The notes under the pieces: model-generated | What the model was told of the DNA's origin: nothing | Databases searched by the model: none | What the model saw: only the letters and a program-made list of their open reading frames with translations | Assembly: GCF_025290035.1 (NCBI RefSeq) | Contig: NZ_JAMBKT010000001.1 | Coordinates: forward strand, 199,738-263,737 | Length of the DNA: 64,000 bases | DNA from: Apilactobacillus sp. | GTDB lineage: Bacteria > Bacillota > Bacilli > Lactobacillales > Lactobacillaceae | Reading direction: 5' to 3' | In this document: one piece after another, positions 56,374 through 64,000 of the stretch | Layout of the letters: every line of letters starts with the position of its first letter | How positions within the stretch are numbered: position 1 is the stretch's first letter | Made by a program: the position numbers and the translations under genes

Positions 56374-57372
56374 CTAAAATTTGACTACTTTGTCAGAATT
56401 TCCAGTTTTAATTAAATCTCTATTTGCATCCATAGCAAATTCAACCATATTTTGAACAGCTGTCTTTGTATAAAATGCAATATGTGGACTAACTAAAACA
56501 TTGTCTCTTCCCATCAGATTCTTTAATCTTTCGTCAGGAACAGCTGAAAAATCTTTAAAGTCTTCATTAAACACTCCCACTTCACCTTCGTATGTGTCTA
56601 ATGCTACCCCTGCAATTTTACCTGAATCTAGAGCTTTGATTAATGCATCTGTATCAATCAAAGTCCCTCTTGCCGCGTTAATAATGTATGAACCATCTTT
56701 CATTTCCGATAAAGTTTTTTCATTTACCATGTGTTCGTTTTCTTTAACGGCCGGAACATGAAGAGAAATGATATCAGATTTCTTAAACAGATCATCTGGA
56801 GTATCAACATAAACTCCTTGCTTTTCTAGTTCTGGATTTCTAAATGGGTCATAAGCAATTACCTTGGCACCAAACCCTCTACAAATATCTAAAAGAACTC
56901 TACCAATTCTACCTGTTCCAAAAATCCCAACAGTCTTTGTATGAAGTTCTTCCCCAATTTCAGGAGCCCATCTTAAATCACCAGATCTTTGTTTGCTTTC
57001 AAATCTTTTGGTGTTTCGAAGTAATCTCATAATTTGTGTAATTGCTAACTCCGCAATAGCATTTGGTGAATAAGCAGGAACATTAGTGACTGTAATGTCA
57101 TTTTTTGATACTGCCTCAACATCAATGTTATCAGTTCCAACATTTCTAAGAGATAAATAGTGGATATTAAATTCACCCAGTTTATCTAGAATTTCCTTTG
57201 TGTATGGTTTTTGTTGATATGCGACAACCCCATCAAAACCTTCAGCTTTTAAAACTGTAGTTGAATCAAGCAATTCAGTTTCAACTTTAACTTCAACATC
57301 TGGATTGTTGTTTTCCCATTCCTTTAGAAAAGGTAACTCGTCGTTTCTAATACCATATGCAATTATTTTCAT
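56374..57372 (-). CDS. ldhD: D-lactate dehydrogenase
   Basis: This NAD-dependent enzyme of the D-2-hydroxyacid dehydrogenase family reduces pyruvate to D-lactate. The 332-residue length matches lactobacillal D-LDH. The NAD motif GIFGTGRIGRVLL and the catalytic trio (Arg in NAARGTL, Glu in LDTYEGE, His in SPHIAFYT) are intact. Tyr in YLSLRNVGTDNID is also usual. GGAGG precedes the ATG. A possible extended -10 (TGTTATAGT, complement 57410-57418) lies upstream. A hydroxyisocaproate-type substrate is possible but less likely. Confidence 0.93.
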   Translation of the reverse strand: MKIIAYGIRNDELPFLKEWENNNPDVEVKVETELLDSTTVLKAEGFDGVVAYQQKPYTKEILDKLGEFNIHYLSLRNVGTDNIDVEAVSKNDITVTNVPAYSPNAIAELAITQIMRLLRNTKRFESKQRSGDLRWAPEIGEELHTKTVGIFGTGRIGRVLLDICRGFGAKVIAYDPFRNPELEKQGVYVDTPDDLFKKSDIISLHVPAVKENEHMVNEKTLSEMKDGSYIINAARGTLIDTDALIKALDSGKIAGVALDTYEGEVGVFNEDFKDFSAVPDERLKNLMGRDNVLVSPHIAFYTKTAVQNMVEFAMDANRDLIKTGNSDKVVKF

Positions 57373-57410
57373 TATGAAACCTCCTATTTATATTTACTTA
57401 GTCATAAAAA

Positions 57411-57692
57411 CTATAACAGGTGTTCTTTATTAATATCGACACCATGACTTTTTAAATAGTCTATCTTCTTTTTTCTACTTTGATGCTTAAAGTGATATTC
57501 AGCACTTAACGCATCATGTTTATTATCAAATTCTTCATGATAAATCATCTCAACAGGCAAGTGATTTTTAGTATACTTAGCACCTTTACCTGATTGATGT
57601 TGCTCAAGACGATGCTTTAAATCATTAGTATATCCACCATACAAAGAATTGTCTCCACACTTGAGAACATACATAAAATATCTATTTTCCAT
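57411..57692 (-). CDS. GIY-YIG domain protein (YazA/UPF0213 family)
   Basis: This short GIY-YIG nuclease-fold protein (93 aa) resembles YazA/YhbQ. The motif reads YVLKCGDNSLYGGYT, followed by DLKHRLEQHQSGKGAKYTK with the usual Arg and the Glu in SAEYHFK. Biochemical role is uncertain. The frame is open 14 codons upstream; the ATG at 57690-57692 (MENRYF) has AGGA ahead. It overlaps the end of trmN6 by 11 bases, the standard Firmicutes pairing. Confidence 0.88.
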   Translation of the reverse strand: MENRYFMYVLKCGDNSLYGGYTNDLKHRLEQHQSGKGAKYTKNHLPVEMIYHEEFDNKHDALSAEYHFKHQSRKKKIDYLKSHGVDINKEHLL

Positions 57693-58434
57693 ATAAAACA
57701 TTCCTAACATATTCTGTATACTCGTTAGACTCATCTTGATAAACAGTTATTGGTGGAAGAATTTTGGTGCCACCATTTTTACCAGATTTTATTCCTTCAA
57801 TCAAAACCATGTTAGCATCTTTTTGCTTTCTAGGATGAATAAATTGAATTACTTTTGGCATTATGTCATGCGACTTCATTGAATCTAGTAACTCTAATAA
57901 CCTGTCTGGCCTATATACGAAAAATACTTTTCCGTTTGTTTTCAATAAATCAGAACACACAGTGTTAATTTTGTCTAAATTGGTAGTAATTTCGTGTCTT
58001 GCGATTGCTAAATATTTATTAGGATTTTTCTTGCTATTATCTAAATTAGGAAAATATGGTGGATTACATGTAATCACATCAACTGAATCCTTTGCTAGAT
58101 AATCCGTAGAATTATCTAAATCATCATTAATAACTTCTATTTTACTCTCTAGATTATTAAGCTCAACACTTCTCTTTGCCATGTCAGCCAATCTTGGTTG
58201 CAGTTCAATTTCCCAAATCTTTCCACGGGTCTTATGTGACATAAATAATCCAACTGCACCGTTTCCGCTACATAAATCAACAGTAACGGAAGAATCCTTT
58301 TTAGGTAGTTTAGCAAAATCAGATAATAATACCGCATCAAGTGAAAATGAGAACACTTCGGGGTTTTGAATGACTTTAATGTCATTACTGTATAACTGAT
58401 CAATTCTTTCATTTTCTTTCAAAAGGTTGTTCAT
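57682..58434 (-). CDS. trmN6: tRNA1(Val) adenine-37 N6-methyltransferase
   Basis: This 250-residue Rossmann-fold methyltransferase has the AdoMet motif VDLCSGNGAVGLF and the N6-adenine catalytic motif NPPYF. It belongs to the TrmN6/YabB family that modifies A37 of tRNA-Val; the exact substrate is inferred by family and by the adjacent yazA homologue. The start is ATG with GGGGGATG-like bases ahead. It stands divergent from plsC. Confidence 0.88.
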   Translation of the reverse strand: MNNLLKENERIDQLYSNDIKVIQNPEVFSFSLDAVLLSDFAKLPKKDSSVTVDLCSGNGAVGLFMSHKTRGKIWEIELQPRLADMAKRSVELNNLESKIEVINDDLDNSTDYLAKDSVDVITCNPPYFPNLDNSKKNPNKYLAIARHEITTNLDKINTVCSDLLKTNGKVFFVYRPDRLLELLDSMKSHDIMPKVIQFIHPRKQKDANMVLIEGIKSGKNGGTKILPPITVYQDESNEYTEYVRNVLYGK

Positions 58435-58518
58435 TTATATTCATCCCCCATTTTTTCCTTGCATACACTTATAATAATAGAATACTATTAAATAATAAAG
58501 TACGAGAGGAGTTAAATA

Positions 58519-59139
58519 ATGTATTCTTTCTTAAAGATTTTATCTAGAATAATTTTATACCCAATAAATGGAACACCAACATTCAAAAACAAACAACGTA
58601 TCCCTGAGGGAAACTACATACTAGTTGCACCTCATCGTACCTGGTTTGATCCGTTGTATTTTGCATTAGCTGCTAGTCCAAAAGAATTTGCCTTTATGGC
58701 TAAAAAGGAATTATTTAAAAATCCAATTCTTAAATTTGTATTAGTACACGCAAACGTTTTAAGTGTTGATCGTGAAAACCCAGGACCATCTGTAATTAAA
58801 GAACCAGTTAAAATTCTACAAAATTCAAATAAGTCTCTAATTATCTTCCCTTCTGGAACAAGACATTCACAAGACTTAAAAGGTGGCGCAACATTAATCG
58901 CTAAATTATCTAAGAAGCCATTGTTGCCAGCCGTATATCAAGGTCCACTTACATTTAAGAGTCTATTTTCTAGAAAGAGAGCTATCATTAATTTTGGTGA
59001 TCCAATCTATCTAGATAAAGGTATTAAGCTAAATGAAGAAGGTCAAAAAGCAATTGAAGATCAAATGCAACAAGCCTTTGATAAGTTAGATCAAGAAATT
59101 GATCCCGAATTCAAATACGTTGACCCTTCTAAAAAGTAA
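58519..59139 (+). CDS. plsC: 1-acyl-sn-glycerol-3-phosphate acyltransferase
   Basis: PlsC acylates lysophosphatidic acid to phosphatidic acid at the membrane. The 206-residue protein has the catalytic HRTWFD (Hx4D) and the IFPSGTR motif that binds glycerol-phosphate. GAGAGGAG precedes the ATG. Its product is the substrate of CdsA encoded at 51.0-51.8 kb. The gene is a plus-strand singleton with a shared terminator at its 3' end; a TATAAT lies at 58470-58475. Confidence 0.94.
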   Translation: MYSFLKILSRIILYPINGTPTFKNKQRIPEGNYILVAPHRTWFDPLYFALAASPKEFAFMAKKELFKNPILKFVLVHANVLSVDRENPGPSVIKEPVKILQNSNKSLIIFPSGTRHSQDLKGGATLIAKLSKKPLLPAVYQGPLTFKSLFSRKRAIINFGDPIYLDKGIKLNEEGQKAIEDQMQQAFDKLDQEIDPEFKYVDPSKK

Positions 59140-59140
59140 T

Positions 59141-59175
59141 AAAAAAGACATAATCATTTGATTATGTCTTTTTTT
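59141..59175. terminator. Bidirectional terminator between plsC and yneF
   Basis: AGACATAATCA / TGATTATGTCT flanked by A6 and T7 between convergent genes. Confidence 0.92.
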
Positions 59176-59176
59176 A

Positions 59177-59395
59177 TTACTTGGCGTTAGCCTTCATACT
59201 ATTCATCATTTGATTTAATTTCTTAGCTGATGGCTTTTGACCCATTTGCAACATCATTGCTCTTAATTGATCCTTGTTAATTGGGGGATTATCTTTAAGA
59301 TATTTTTCCATGTACTTACGTGCCATGAAGAATCCACCAAATAGACCTACGATTAAAGCTAAAATAATTAGAATAATCCAAAAGAATGGTGACAT
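59177..59395 (-). CDS. yneF: YneF family small membrane protein
   Basis: This 72-residue UPF0154 protein has one N-terminal membrane helix (about 3-25; [20 protein letters not shown]), then the typical [29 protein letters not shown] segment. Function is unknown. The ATG at 59393-59395 has GGAGGAAGAATT ahead; the open frame begins six codons earlier. It follows ynzC, as in Bacillus. Confidence 0.92.
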   Translation of the reverse strand: MSPFFWIILIILALIVGLFGGFFMARKYMEKYLKDNPPINKDQLRAMMLQMGQKPSAKKLNQMMNSMKANAK

Positions 59396-59464
59396 AATTC
59401 TTCCTCCCTCCATTTATTTCTATTATTAATTTTACACAAATTAATAATTAAATTCAAAAGTTTT

Positions 59465-59722
59465 TTAGTCGTCACGAAGCCCTTTCTTTCTTTGAACTTC
59501 TTTAACTTTTTCTGGGGTAACTTCTTTACCCTCTTTATTAAAGATTTGAACCATTTCAATTTGGCTTCTCATGTTTTCTTTAAATCTTTTTAGATATTGT
59601 TTTCTAAGATCGGCTCTTTCGGCCTCTTCTTCTTTACTTAATCCTTCATTTTTAGCTTTATGAGCTAATTCGTTAATTCTAGGAATAAGTTTCTTTAAAA
59701 TTGGATCTTCTGCTTCTGACAT
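59465..59722 (-). CDS. ynzC: DUF896 protein YnzC
   Basis: This 85-residue charged helical protein has the LIPRINELAHKAKNEGLSKEEEAERADLR hairpin that defines DUF896. In Bacillus it is the last gene of the SOS-induced yneA-yneB-ynzC operon divergent from lexA. Here it is alone, directly divergent from lexA. GGAGAGG precedes the ATG. A role in DNA damage is inferred only from position. Confidence 0.92.
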   Translation of the reverse strand: MSEAEDPILKKLIPRINELAHKAKNEGLSKEEEAERADLRKQYLKRFKENMRSQIEMVQIFNKEGKEVTPEKVKEVQRKKGLRDD

Positions 59723-59738
59723 TTTATCCTCTCCTTTA

Positions 59739-59752
59739 CGAACATTTGTTTT
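59739..59752. promoter_or_regulatory. Probable LexA (SOS) box
   Basis: CGAACATTTGTTTT matches the Firmicutes CGAAC-N4-GTTCG box with one perfect and one imperfect arm. It lies between the divergent ynzC and lexA genes and overlaps the -35 region of the lexA promoter. Confidence 0.75.
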
Positions 59753-59774
59753 TATTTGTTTAATATGCTATATT
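59746..59774 (+). promoter_or_regulatory. lexA promoter
   Basis: TTGTTT (59746-59751) and TATATT (59769-59774) lie 17 bp apart, with a TGC extension. The -35 is within the LexA box, which fits autorepression. Confidence 0.65.
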
Positions 59775-59813
59775 TAAAACATTGAAAATACATATAAGAA
59801 ACGGGGTATCGAT

Positions 59814-60449
59814 TTGACTTTTTCAAAAGAAGAAAAATCTTCTAAACAATTAGCTATTTTAGAATTTATCTGGAAAAGAATCAATAGTCAAGGTTATCCT
59901 CCAACCGTTAGAGAAATTGGAGAAGCCGTTGATCTTTCTTCAACTTCTACTGTGCATGGACATTTAAGCCGTCTGGAAAAGAAAGGATTTATTGTTAAAA
60001 ATCCTGCTAAACCTAGAGCACTAGAAATTACTGAAGACGGACTAAAAAAATTGGGAGTAAATACTCATCCTGGACAAATCCCAGTTTTAGGAACTGTTGC
60101 TGCCGGGGAACCAATTTTAGCCGTGGAAGATACTTCCGAATTTTTCTCTATGCCTGAACAATACGACAATTCTGATGAAATCTTCATGCTTACCATTCAA
60201 GGTGAAAGTATGATAAACATTGGAATTTTAAATGGTGATAAGGTCATCGTTAGAAAACAATCAACTGCTAACAACGGTGACATTGTTATCGCCATGACAT
60301 CAGAAAATGAAGCAACTTGTAAAAGATTCTTTAAAGAATCAGATCACTATCGTCTTCAACCAGAAAATGATAATTTAGATCCTATCATTTTAGATCAAGT
60401 TTATATCATTGGTAAGGTCGTTGGTTTATTCAGAGATAGTGTATTTTAA
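59814..60449 (+). CDS. lexA: SOS repressor LexA
   Basis: LexA represses SOS genes and cleaves itself when RecA filaments form. The winged helix-turn-helix N-terminus ([31 protein letters not shown]) is followed by cleavage site A97-G98 (VAAGEP) and the catalytic pair S132 (QGESM) and K170 (ATCKRF). Length is 211 aa. The start is TTG at 59814, preceded by ACGGGG. The 3' end overlaps ndt by 4 bases. Confidence 0.96.
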   Translation: MTFSKEEKSSKQLAILEFIWKRINSQGYPPTVREIGEAVDLSSTSTVHGHLSRLEKKGFIVKNPAKPRALEITEDGLKKLGVNTHPGQIPVLGTVAAGEPILAVEDTSEFFSMPEQYDNSDEIFMLTIQGESMINIGILNGDKVIVRKQSTANNGDIVIAMTSENEATCKRFFKESDHYRLQPENDNLDPIILDQVYIIGKVVGLFRDSVF

Positions 60450-60886
60450 AATACTTCGCCTTCATAGTGATATTCTGGCATCTTTTCAAAGTCAAAGGAT
60501 TCAACATCACTAACCTTTGTTAAGTATGACTTAGAACCATTTGAAAGCATTAAATTAACAATTGCATCCTTTTCGTGGAATAAAACAACCGGTTTACCAA
60601 TTGCATAAGCATATCCAATTTCAAAAGCTGTACCGCTATCAACATTATCGTCTACAAAGTCGATAATTGCGATGACGGCATCAGCTTTTTTTATTTCATC
60701 GACATCTAGTTGAAATACATCTTTAGACCATTGACTACTACCAATTTCGGCACCATCATTCACATTTGAATTTCTTGGACTAAAGTAATCTGTTACTGTT
60801 TTGTTTGCATCTAGTGCTTTTTCAACTCTTTCGATTCTTTCAATCTGTTCGTCATCAAAAAATGGACCTGCCAAATATAATCTCAT
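60446..60886 (-). CDS. ndt: Nucleoside 2-deoxyribosyltransferase
   Basis: This salvage enzyme moves deoxyribose between bases and is characteristic of lactobacilli. The 146-residue protein has LYLAGPFF (substrate loop), SDVFQLD-like [12 protein letters not shown], and DSGTAFEIG with the nucleophile Glu (E89). Type I or II specificity cannot be told. AGTAGGAATAAACATG upstream is the same as at lepA. It converges on lexA. Confidence 0.92.
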   Translation of the reverse strand: MRLYLAGPFFDDEQIERIERVEKALDANKTVTDYFSPRNSNVNDGAEIGSSQWSKDVFQLDVDEIKKADAVIAIIDFVDDNVDSGTAFEIGYAYAIGKPVVLFHEKDAIVNLMLSNGSKSYLTKVSDVESFDFEKMPEYHYEGEVF

Positions 60887-60894
60887 GTTTATTC

Positions 60895-62061
60895 CTACTT
60901 TCTATCATAAATTCTTTGATGGTTCTTAACACCCTTAAGTGTAAATGTTGCATCATCATTGCTTGTATCAAAACTAAGTTCTTGGTCCTTAATTGGTACC
61001 CAATCATTAAAGATACTTTCATATTCAGAAACGGATACTTGTTTTCTGTTTGCGATATCAGAATCAATTTGACTTATCAATTCATTGTTTTTAAATTCTT
61101 TACATAATTTCATCGCAAAGAATTCACCTTGAGCTCCAGAACCGTAACTGAATAATCCAATTCTATCTCCAACATTTAACTGATCAGAATTATTTATTAA
61201 TGACAAGAAGTTTAAATACAATGAACCAGTATAAAGGTTCCCGATGTTTTCATTATATACTTTTCCAAAACCAAATTCTGTTTTTAGTTTATCTTGATGT
61301 TCTTCACTAGCTTCATCAATAATCGCTCTTAATGCTTTAATCCCCATTTTTACATATGGTAAATGGAAAGTCATTGCAGCAAAATCTTCTATAGTTTTGC
61401 CAGTGATTTGCTTGTATTCATCCCATGTCTTTTTAAAGAAGTCCACATAAACATCATTTGAATAATGACCATCCACAACTGCTTCAGTTCTATATAATGG
61501 TCTCCAAAAATCCATTACATCATCAGAATAAAATGTACTTGATCCTTCAAATTCAGCAATTGAAGGATTAGCAGATATAACCATCGCAATTGCACCACCA
61601 CCTTGGGTTACTTCACCTGGAGTATTAATGCCGTATCTTGCAATATCTGCACCGATAACTAGTGCTTTTTTCTCAGGATTATTTTCTACATATTCTTTGG
61701 CCATTTGTAATCCTGCAGTAGCCCCATAACAAGCTTGCTTAATTTCAAACGCTCTACCACTTCTGCTTAACCCCAACATATTTTGCAAATAAATTGCTGC
61801 AGATTTTGAATTATCAATTCCAGTTTCAGTCCCGAAAATAATTAAATCGATTTTTTCTCGATCATTATCATCAATTATTTTCAAACAAGCATTTGCAGCC
61901 ATGGTAACTACATCTTGTGTTTTAGGAATAACCGCCATTTTCTTTTGACCAATTCCAATTAAAAATTTATTAGGGTCTTCATTTCTAGCATGTGCTAAAT
62001 CCACCATATCAAGATACATGTCTGATGAATAAAAGCTCATCTTATCAATTCCAACATTCAT
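60895..62061 (-). CDS. mvaS: Hydroxymethylglutaryl-CoA synthase
   Basis: MvaS condenses acetoacetyl-CoA and acetyl-CoA in the mevalonate route to isoprenoids, which feeds UppS. The 388-residue protein has E79 (GTETG), C111 (EIKQACYG) and H233 (TFHLPY), the same numbering as the classic staphylococcal enzyme. I start at the ATG at 62059-62061 (MNVGID) because the spacing from AGAGTGG fits; the open frame continues 22 codons upstream through the promoter. Confidence 0.96.
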   Translation of the reverse strand: MNVGIDKMSFYSSDMYLDMVDLAHARNEDPNKFLIGIGQKKMAVIPKTQDVVTMAANACLKIIDDNDREKIDLIIFGTETGIDNSKSAAIYLQNMLGLSRSGRAFEIKQACYGATAGLQMAKEYVENNPEKKALVIGADIARYGINTPGEVTQGGGAIAMVISANPSIAEFEGSSTFYSDDVMDFWRPLYRTEAVVDGHYSNDVYVDFFKKTWDEYKQITGKTIEDFAAMTFHLPYVKMGIKALRAIIDEASEEHQDKLKTEFGFGKVYNENIGNLYTGSLYLNFLSLINNSDQLNVGDRIGLFSYGSGAQGEFFAMKLCKEFKNNELISQIDSDIANRKQVSVSEYESIFNDWVPIKDQELSFDTSNDDATFTLKGVKNHQRIYDRK

Positions 62062-62098
62062 AATCATAATCCACTCTTTCAAAATATATATTATTATA

Positions 62099-62127
62099 AT
62101 TGTACTATGAAACTTTTCACTGCTCAA
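62099..62127 (-). promoter_or_regulatory. Promoter of mvaS
   Basis: TTGAGC (62122-62127) and TACAAT (62099-62104) lie 17 bp apart, with a second TATAAT partly downstream. Confidence 0.55.
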
Positions 62128-62138
62128 AGATTATAGTA

Positions 62139-62167
62139 AAAAAAGCGCACTTCAAAAGTACGCTTTA
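62139..62167 (-). terminator. Terminator after the 82-aa gene
   Basis: AAAGCGTACTT-TTG-AAGTGCGCTTT then U-rich run on the minus strand. It includes the stop codon of the upstream gene. Confidence 0.85.
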
Positions 62168-62413
62168 CTTATTAACCATTTTTACTTCATATTGATCCTT
62201 TGCATTCAAGGAGTTAATTACTAGTCCATCATAGAATGGGCCAGCATAAACAAACCCTTCGTGGATTTGATCAACTGATAAGAATGTCCATTGGATAACT
62301 TCTTGTCCAAAACCACCAGTAGGAATTCTAACCCCCGTTAGTTGACCATATGTTCCATCAGATAATTTAATTTGTTGATTACCTTGTTTTGCATTAATCT
62401 TTAATTTAAGCAT
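62165..62413 (-). CDS. Hypothetical small protein, 82 aa
   Basis: I do not recognise this family. It looks like a compact all-beta domain: LKLKINAKQGNQQIKLSDGTYGQLTGVRIP, then QVIQWTF-like QEVIQWTFLS and GFVYAGPFYDGLVI. It has no signal peptide, membrane segment or catalytic motif. GGAGAGTTAATA precedes the ATG. On the minus strand TGGTATATT in the 62-base gap could be its extended -10. It stands between the GH20 gene and mvaS. Confidence 0.65.
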   Translation of the reverse strand: MLKLKINAKQGNQQIKLSDGTYGQLTGVRIPTGGFGQEVIQWTFLSVDQIHEGFVYAGPFYDGLVINSLNAKDQYEVKMVNK

Positions 62414-62475
62414 TATTAACTCTCCATAAAATAGATGTTATTTAAAATATACCATATTTTATCGATATAAGGAAC

Positions 62476-63621
62476 TTACTTAGTAAATTTATCTTGGGCT
62501 TTTAAAAACGTATCGACATAATAATAAGTCTTATTGTATGTTTGATCACCAGTATATTGGTTAGGATATTCACCCCAGATAGAGATAGCAGCACCAATAT
62601 TGTTAGCACTCTTTGTAATATCCTTTGTTGATTCATCGTTCCACATATTCATTTTCCATTTTTTGAACTCAGAAGTCCAAATCTTCTTAGATTCACTGGT
62701 AAATGATGTTGGGTCAGTAATCATGTATAAATAATAACTATTGTAATTAATCGTCTTAAAACCGGCTTTATTTAATTCTGGGAGCGTTGCTCTCATTCTG
62801 ATATTATCTTTTCTATCTTTGCTTGAACTAACTTCACCGGTTAAACTCCAGTAATTAATTAAAATATCTTTGTGATACTTGTTCAAAACAGCCTTGTGAA
62901 AACTATCATTCCACATTTCAAGTTTTAAATGATTGGCATTTACATAATCATCAATTGCATTAATATACTTCACAACAGCTTCTTGATCGCTTTTATCGCT
63001 AATAGTTATTTCATCTGCACCGACAATAATGTGGTATCCGCTAGGAAGCATCCCTACGTATTCACTTAATAACCTCTTAGAAAAATCGATTGTTGCTTGT
63101 TTGTTGTAGTACATTTCATTGTAGCCATCTTTATTTTCTAATTCTTTCACTAATTTCTTTCCTTCAGAAGTGTATGAAAGAAGTTTAAAAATAGATTTAG
63201 CGTGACCTGGTAAGTCGATTTCAGGAATTACTTCAATTCCATGAGTGTAACCGTATTGAATTACATCTAATAATTGATTTTTACTTAAAAATGCTAGGTG
63301 TGTTTTGTTATTGTAGTAAACACCATTTTTAAGTGTTGCATTCTTTGTTGTTTGGCCTAACGTTGAACTTTCAACACCATATCTTTCATTATCGTTTAAG
63401 TGTAGTTGAAGATATGTACCATGATCTTTCTTTAATAAATCTATATATTTTTTGATTGTAGAAGTAGAATAATATGTTCTTGAACAATCCAATGATAAAC
63501 CAATTCTCTTAGACTCGTTGCTGGTATCAGCAAGAGTTTTTTTAGTTAGGCTTCCTAATTGAATAAACATCAAGATTAAAAACAATATCATTCCAACGAT
63601 TATAAATCGTTTATTTCTCAT
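62476..63621 (-). CDS. Secreted/anchored GH20 beta-N-acetylhexosaminidase, dispersin-like
   Basis: This 381-residue glycoside hydrolase family 20 protein has an N-terminal basic stretch and hydrophobic segment (5-23) followed by TLADTS, so it is a signal peptide or an uncleaved anchor. The fold signatures include LQLHLNDNERYGVES, IEVIPEIDLPGHA, GADEI with the catalytic Asp-Glu pair (D203-E204), and LEMWNDS. The pattern resembles dispersin-type enzymes that cut poly-N-acetylglucosamine; peptidoglycan or chitin oligosaccharides are alternatives. The ATG at 63619-63621 is chosen; GTG codons lie just upstream. Confidence 0.85.
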   Translation of the reverse strand: MRNKRFIIVGMILFLILMFIQLGSLTKKTLADTSNESKRIGLSLDCSRTYYSTSTIKKYIDLLKKDHGTYLQLHLNDNERYGVESSTLGQTTKNATLKNGVYYNNKTHLAFLSKNQLLDVIQYGYTHGIEVIPEIDLPGHAKSIFKLLSYTSEGKKLVKELENKDGYNEMYYNKQATIDFSKRLLSEYVGMLPSGYHIIVGADEITISDKSDQEAVVKYINAIDDYVNANHLKLEMWNDSFHKAVLNKYHKDILINYWSLTGEVSSSKDRKDNIRMRATLPELNKAGFKTINYNSYYLYMITDPTSFTSESKKIWTSEFKKWKMNMWNDESTKDITKSANNIGAAISIWGEYPNQYTGDQTYNKTYYYVDTFLKAQDKFTK

Positions 63622-63657
63622 AATCACCACTCTTTTCTTCGCGATTATTATATTGAT

Positions 63658-63666
63658 AGTATAGCA
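63658..63666 (-). promoter_or_regulatory. Extended -10 promoter of the GH20 gene
   Basis: TGCTATACT on the minus strand lies about 40 bases before the ATG. No clear -35. Confidence 0.5.
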
Positions 63667-63757
63667 TTAAATTAAAGAAAATCTATTGCTTTTACCATTT
63701 GTAATCATTATGAAATAGTTACAAGTTAATAATGCATTTCGAACCTTAAATTAATAT

Positions 63758-63818
63758 AAAAACGCAGTTATCAAATTATGTTCTTATTTGAACGTTTAAT
63801 TTGTAACTACGTTTTTTT
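63758..63818. terminator. Long hairpin after tRNA-Ser
   Basis: On the minus strand AAAAACGTAGTTA-CAAATTA pairs with TAATTTG-A-TAACTGCGTTTTT (one bulge, one G-U); U and A runs on both sides make it a possible bidirectional terminator for the tRNA transcript. Confidence 0.8.
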
Positions 63819-63835
63819 CTTGAAATTCAGTTTAA

Positions 63836-63921
63836 GGAGAGTACAGGAGTCGAACCTGCCCGCCGGTATTACCGGGTCGTCGGATTTCGAGTCCGATGCA
63901 TTACCGCTCTGCCAACTCTCC
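63836..63921 (-). tRNA. tRNA-Ser (CGA anticodon)
   Basis: The minus-strand 86-base sequence has a 7-bp acceptor stem (GGAGAGT/ACTCTCC), an anticodon loop CTCGAAA giving anticodon CGA (reads UCG), a long class II variable arm (CGACCCGGTAATACCGGCG) and a T loop GGTTCGACTCC. CCA is not encoded. Confidence 0.95.
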
Positions 63922-63948
63922 ATATCAAGGGGAAGTCCCCCTTATTAA

Positions 63949-64000
63949 TTAGTATTTTAATAAACTAAGAATATCGTAATCCTTAATCTTTTCTCGTCCT
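63949..64000 (-). CDS. Possible 3' end of a gene cut by the window edge
   Basis: On the minus strand a frame of 16 codons enters from the right edge and ends at TAA (63949-63951), reading GREKIKDYDILSLLKY. It is followed by a short AAGGGGGACTTCCCCTT hairpin and then tRNA-Ser. The fragment is too short to name and may be chance. Confidence 0.3.
   Translation of the reverse strand, partial: GREKIKDYDILSLLKY

Noticed and set aside
60885..60905. Shared 17-base sequence before ndt and lepA as a regulatory motif
   Set aside because: It is just a ribosome-binding site plus start codon (AAGTAGGAATAAACATG); two copies of an AT-rich start region are not enough evidence.
63836..63921. tRNA-Ser as an attachment site of an integrated element
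   Set aside because: No integrase and no duplicated tRNA 3' end can be seen in the window.

Overview
The window is an AT-rich, low-GC Gram-positive chromosome segment made almost entirely of conserved core genes in the order typical of Lactobacillaceae. Pointers to that family are a D-lactate dehydrogenase, a mevalonate-pathway HMG-CoA synthase, a nucleoside 2-deoxyribosyltransferase, PolC, HrcA, T-box leaders, a PyrR attenuator and glycerol-phosphate teichoic acid enzymes. The low GC, the compact genes and the shrunken SOS locus suggest one of the small-genome genera (Apilactobacillus or Fructilactobacillus type). The genus is inference only. About 90% of the genes lie on the minus strand. 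Only ppsR, a fructosamine-kinase-like gene, plsC and lexA lie on plus.

Layout, left to right. (1) 1-7.1 kb: glyQS with a glycine T-box; the phoH-ybeY-dgkA-era-recO operon; yqeY and rpsU; ppsR on plus. (2) 7.1-12.2 kb: an envelope cluster holding a TagB-like enzyme, a TagG-like permease and a TagF-like enzyme, read on into nfo, plus a YitT-family membrane protein. (3) 12.3-22.9 kb: hisS-aspS under a T-box, a divergent fructosamine kinase homologue, a HAD phosphatase, the prmA-rsmE-relA-dtd translation and stringent-response cluster, and two poorly characterised genes. (4) 23.2-28.3 kb: one very large gene (1676 codons) fusing a GT2 glycosyltransferase, two CDP-glycerol glycerophosphotransferase domains and a small C-terminal module. 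Its leader contains an unusual compound inverted repeat. (5) 28.4-36.6 kb: pyrP under PyrR attenuation, lepA, and the hrcA-grpE-dnaK-dnaJ heat-shock operon with a degenerate CIRCE. (6) 36.7-56.3 kb: ribF, truB, the rimP-nusA-ylxR-ylxQ-infB-rbfA operon, polC, proS-rseP-cdsA-uppS, frr-pyrH, and rpsB-tsf. (7) 56.4-64 kb: ldhD, trmN6 with a GIY-YIG gene, plsC, yneF, ynzC and lexA, ndt, mvaS, a secreted GH20 hexosaminidase with a small unknown partner, and tRNA-Ser(CGA).

Functionally the window joins translation (tRNA synthetases, initiation and elongation factors, rRNA and tRNA modification), transcription elongation, protein folding, DNA replication and repair, and envelope building (UppS, CdsA, RseP, DgkA, TagB/TagF/TagG, the giant transferase). 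I see no prophage, IS element, CRISPR array or restriction system. The most interesting material is regulatory (leaders, attenuators, operators) together with the giant multi-domain transferase. Many starts were moved inward from the longest reading frame to fit Shine-Dalgarno spacing; phoH, lexA, rimP, the TagB-like gene and probably polC appear to start at TTG.
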